NCBI RefSeq assembly: GCF_000364445.2
Contig: NZ_CP043538.1
Span: 3,863,447 to 3,927,446 of the forward strand
DNA length: 64,000 nucleotides
Reading direction: 5' to 3'
Source: Methylobacterium mesophilicum SR1.6/6
GTDB lineage: Bacteria > Pseudomonadota > Alphaproteobacteria > Rhizobiales > Beijerinckiaceae
Part shown: piece by piece, positions 61,001 through 64,000 of the stretch
How positions within the stretch are numbered: position 1 is the first letter of the stretch
Layout of the letters: each line of letters starts with the position of its first letter
Made by a program: the position numbers and the translations under genes
Notes under the pieces: model-generated
Seen by the model: the letters and a program-made list of their open reading frames with translations, nothing else
Databases searched by the model: none
What the model was told of the DNA's origin: nothing

Positions 61001-63877
61001 TCACCCCTCGCCCGCGATGATGCCCCGAATGCGGGTCGCAAGCGCCTCCAGGGCGAAGGGCTTCGTCATCACCTGCATGCCGGGGCCGAGGTGGCCGTGG
61101 TTGAGCGCGGCATTCTCGGCGTATCCAGTGATGAACAGGACCTTGAGGTCCGGGCGCCGTTCGCGCCCGGCATCGGCCATCTGGCGGCCGTTCATGCCGC
61201 CGGGCAGGCCGACATCGGTGATCAGCATGTCGATGCGCACGTCCGACTGCAGCACCTTGAGGCCCGAGGCGCCGTCCGCCGCCTCGATCGCCGCGTAGCC
61301 GAGGTCTTCCAGAACCTCGGTCACCAGCATCCGCACGGTCGGCTCGTCGTCCACCACCAGGACCGTCTCGCCCTGCTCGGCCCGCGGCGCGTGGGCGAGG
61401 TCCGGCAGAGCCGCCTCGCCCTCCGCCTCGCCGAGGTGACGCGGCAGGTACAGGCAGACCATCGTGCCGTGGCCGTATTCCGAGTAGATCCGGACCTGCC
61501 CGCCCGACTGCTTGGCGAAGCCGTAGATCATCGACAGGCCGAGCCCCGTGCCCTCGCCGATGGGCTTGGTGGTGAAGAAAGGGTCGAAGGCCTTCGCGAC
61601 CACGTCGGGGGTCATGCCGGTACCGTTGTCCGAGACGCAGAGCGACACGTACTGGCCCGGCTCCAGGTCGCGCTCCTGCGCGGCACGGTGATCGAGCCAG
61701 CGGTTGGCCGTCTCGATGACGATGCGCCCGCCCGCCGGCATGGCGTCCCGGGCGTTGATGCACAGGTTGAGCAGCGCGTTCTCCAGCTGGCTCGGGTCGA
61801 CCAAGGTGGGCCACAGGCCGCCGGCCCCCACCGTCTCGATCGCCACCGCGGGGCCGACCGTGCGGCGCACGAGTTCCATCATGCCCTCGACCAGACGGTT
61901 CGCGTCGGTCGGCTTCGGATCGAGGGTCTGGCGGCGCGAGAAGGCGAGCAGGCGGTGGGTGAGGGCGGCGGCGCGCTTGGCCGCGCCCTGCGCCGCGGTG
62001 ATGTAGCGGTCGAGGTCCCCGACCCGGCCCTGCAGCATCCGGGTCTGCATCAGCTCGAGCGAGCCGACGACCCCGGCCAGCATGTTGTTGAAGTCGTGGG
62101 CGAGACCGCCGGTGAGCTGGCCGACCGCCTCCATCTTCTGCGATTGCCGCAGGGCCTCCTCGGCCCGCATCAACTCGGCGGTCCGTTCCGCGACGCGCTG
62201 CTCCAGGGTCTCGTTGAGCGCGCGCAGCATGGCGGTGACCCGGTCCCGCTCGGCCTCGACGGCGCGGCGCTCCTCCACGTCGATGAGGACGCCGGGGAAG
62301 CTCAGGGGCGTCCCGTCCGGCCCGTGGTCGACCCGGCCGTTCGCCTCCAGCCAGTAATAGTGCCCGTCGGCGCGGCGGACCCGGTACTGGTGCGCGTAGG
62401 TCCCGCCCCGCGCGATCGCCGCCTGCATCGCCGCGGCGAGCCCCGCCTGGTCGTCCGGGTGGACGGTCTCCACCACCTGCGCCAGGGTCAGGCCGTCGCG
62501 CCCGAGGGCGGGGTCGAGGCCGAAACTCTTGGCGAACGCCTCGTCCACGGTGAAGCGGTCGCTGGGCAGGTCCCAGAGCCACGTGCCGATGATCGCTCCG
62601 GCCGCCAGGGCGAGCTGCACGCGTTCGACGTTGGTCCGGGCGATGGCCTCACTGGCGCGCAGCGCATCCTCGGCCTTCCGACGGGCAGTGATGTCCCGGA
62701 AGAGCACCGAGACTTGGCGCCGGGCTGCCGGCTCGATCCGGGCCGCCGAGACCTCGATGGTGCGGTCCACCAGCGCGAAGTAGCGCTCGAACCGGATCGC
62801 GGTGCCGGTGCGGAGCACGCCGCCGTAGAGCGTGAGCCAAGCTTCCGCATCCTCCGCCGGGACGAGGTCGCGCAGCGTCCGCCCCACGATGTCGGGGATC
62901 CCGGTGTGGCGCTCGTAGCCGGGGTTGGCCTCGACGTGGACGTAGTCGCTCAGCGGGCCGTGCGGACCGTCGAAGAACGCGATGATGCAGAAGCCGTCGT
63001 CGATGGCCTCGAACAGAGTCCGGTAGCGCTCCTCGCCGGCCCGGACGGCCTCTTGGGCCTGCCGCTGCTCGGTGATGTCGCGCGCCACGCCGGAGAACCG
63101 GACGGGTCGCCCGTCGGCGTCGCGCTCAAGGTCGCCCCGACGCGCGATCCAGCGGATCTCCCCGGTATCCGGCCGCCGGATGCAGTACTCGACATCCCGG
63201 AGGATCGCGCCGTCCTCGAAACTTCCAGCGGTCGCGACGCGGGGCCGGTCCTCCGGGACGATCAGCGCTTCGAGCGCCGCGGCCGGGTAGGTCTCGCGCT
63301 CCGGCAGGCCGAAGAGGCGGCAGAAATGGGGGGTCGGCTCCACGATTCCGTCATCGACTGCCACGGAGAACAGGCCGATCCCGCCGGCCTCCTGTGCCCG
63401 GACCAGGCCGCCCTCGGCCGCCCGCAGGGCCAACCCGGTGGCGTGCAGGTCCGTGCGGTCGCGCAGGACCTTCACGTAGCCGAGATGGGCGCCAGCCCCG
63501 TCGCGCAGCGGCATCATCTCGCCCGACGCCCAGAGGCGGCTGCCATCGGCGCGCATGTGCCAGCCGTCATCCTCGGCCCGGCCGTGGTCCAGGGCCGCGC
63601 GCATCTCGGCTTCGGGGCGGCCCGCCGCCCGGTCCTCGGCGGTGAACAGGCGTGCGATGGACTTGCCGCGCATCGCGCCTGCACTCCAGCCGAGGATGCG
63701 CTCCGCGCCCGTGTTCCAGTCGGTGACGTGGCCCTCTCGGTCCGTCGCGATAACGGCGAACTGGGTGGTGCTGTCGAGGATCGCCCGCTGCCGCTGAGCC
63801 CGGTCGCGGAGTTCGGCGGCCTCCGCTTCCAGCGCACGGACGCGCTGCAGGAGGTCGTCGGTTCCGGCGGCGTTCAC
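61001..63877 (-). CDS. Hybrid sensor histidine kinase with several PAS domains and a receiver
   Basis: 958 aa, cytoplasmic. Four PAS-type domains occupy residues ~30-540 (for example AVIATDREGHVTDWNTGAER, GTWLWDLPSDRFTVDEAFA). They are followed by a HisKA dimerisation helix with GLAHDFNNMLAGVVGSLELM, an HATPase domain (NLCINARDAMPAGG, GTGLGLSMIYGF) and a C-terminal receiver (VLVVDDEPTVRML, phospho-Asp in MLITDVGLPGG). It is a hybrid kinase that would pass phosphate through its own receiver. It starts with GTG at 63877. No DNA-binding regulator is adjacent. A LOV protein and a second kinase are encoded just downstream on the same strand. Confidence 0.9.
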   Translation of the reverse strand: MNAAGTDDLLQRVRALEAEAAELRDRAQRQRAILDSTTQFAVIATDREGHVTDWNTGAERILGWSAGAMRGKSIARLFTAEDRAAGRPEAEMRAALDHGRAEDDGWHMRADGSRLWASGEMMPLRDGAGAHLGYVKVLRDRTDLHATGLALRAAEGGLVRAQEAGGIGLFSVAVDDGIVEPTPHFCRLFGLPERETYPAAALEALIVPEDRPRVATAGSFEDGAILRDVEYCIRRPDTGEIRWIARRGDLERDADGRPVRFSGVARDITEQRQAQEAVRAGEERYRTLFEAIDDGFCIIAFFDGPHGPLSDYVHVEANPGYERHTGIPDIVGRTLRDLVPAEDAEAWLTLYGGVLRTGTAIRFERYFALVDRTIEVSAARIEPAARRQVSVLFRDITARRKAEDALRASEAIARTNVERVQLALAAGAIIGTWLWDLPSDRFTVDEAFAKSFGLDPALGRDGLTLAQVVETVHPDDQAGLAAAMQAAIARGGTYAHQYRVRRADGHYYWLEANGRVDHGPDGTPLSFPGVLIDVEERRAVEAERDRVTAMLRALNETLEQRVAERTAELMRAEEALRQSQKMEAVGQLTGGLAHDFNNMLAGVVGSLELMQTRMLQGRVGDLDRYITAAQGAAKRAAALTHRLLAFSRRQTLDPKPTDANRLVEGMMELVRRTVGPAVAIETVGAGGLWPTLVDPSQLENALLNLCINARDAMPAGGRIVIETANRWLDHRAAQERDLEPGQYVSLCVSDNGTGMTPDVVAKAFDPFFTTKPIGEGTGLGLSMIYGFAKQSGGQVRIYSEYGHGTMVCLYLPRHLGEAEGEAALPDLAHAPRAEQGETVLVVDDEPTVRMLVTEVLEDLGYAAIEAADGASGLKVLQSDVRIDMLITDVGLPGGMNGRQMADAGRERRPDLKVLFITGYAENAALNHGHLGPGMQVMTKPFALEALATRIRGIIAGEG

Positions 63878-64000
63878 GGTCAGACCCCGCGCCGGGCGGC
63901 CGGATCCGGCACCCTCGCCGCGCGCGCGACCGGGCCGGTGCGCGGGCAGGAGGCACGGGCGGTCTCGTTCGGGCTGGCGGCGGAAACGGTCACGTGGGGC
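63878..64000. other. Window end, no gene assigned
   Basis: 123 bp of GC-rich DNA upstream of the hybrid kinase, truncated by the window. It should contain that gene's promoter or the end of an upstream gene. Nothing is recognised. Confidence 0.4.

Overview
The window is chromosomal DNA of a high-GC alphaproteobacterium, most likely Methylobacterium or a close relative (Hyphomicrobiales). Evidence: strong GC bias with GTG/TTG starts, an alphaproteobacterial LexA box (GTTC-N7-GTTC) before umuDC, a MucR/Ros regulator, an HWE-type histidine kinase, a DUF1236 protein, a CyaC-like cyclase and four families of GC-rich interspersed palindromic repeats. I see no rRNA, tRNA, CRISPR array or phage structural gene. 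The assignment is by gene content only.

Layout. 0.2-5.2 kb: a carbohydrate-acid-like catabolic locus (SAF-domain COG4091-type oxidoreductase, LysR regulator, MFS transporter, class II aldolase) with a perfect palindrome in the divergent promoter. 5.2-19.4 kb: an accessory zone of small unknown proteins, IS3 and IS110 remnants, an AT-richer islet with a soluble double-PAS chemoreceptor, a NarL-type regulator, SOS-controlled umuDC and a MucR homolog. 19.6-34.5 kb: mostly conserved housekeeping-type genes (SUV3-like helicase, LysR/MFS pair, membrane-ferredoxin adenylate cyclase, RNase Z-like hydrolase, amine oxidase, 3-methyladenine glycosylase, molybdopterin oxidoreductase, SugE-type exporter, RecD2). 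34.7-35.5 kb: a DUF4160/DUF2442 pair with a toxin-antitoxin-like promoter/operator.

35.7-55.7 kb is the most interesting part. An amide/urea-like uptake and hydrolysis locus begins with AmiC and AmiR. A leader RNA with an intrinsic terminator follows, then a nitrilase-family amidohydrolase and a periplasmic binding protein. The expected ABC permease and ATPase genes are absent there and appear 10 kb later (LivH, a LivM-LivG fusion, LivF), followed by a DUF1028 protein with a GatC-like tail and an amidase. The 9.8 kb between holds a beta-oxidation block (etfB fragment, SCP2, acyl-CoA dehydrogenase, hydroxyacyl-CoA dehydrogenase/enoyl-CoA hydratase, thiolase, MerR regulator, acyl-CoA ligase, broken fadL and SDR genes). 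This block has a truncated gene at each end and is flanked by a 64-67 bp direct repeat. The simplest reading is that it was inserted into the amide operon.

55.9-64 kb: two small secreted proteins, then a signalling cluster on the minus strand: a PAS/LOV hybrid kinase with receiver, a short LOV-domain protein, and overlapping it a CheB-CheR-PAS-HWE kinase split by a one-base frameshift. Together they suggest a blue-light or redox-responsive phosphorelay.
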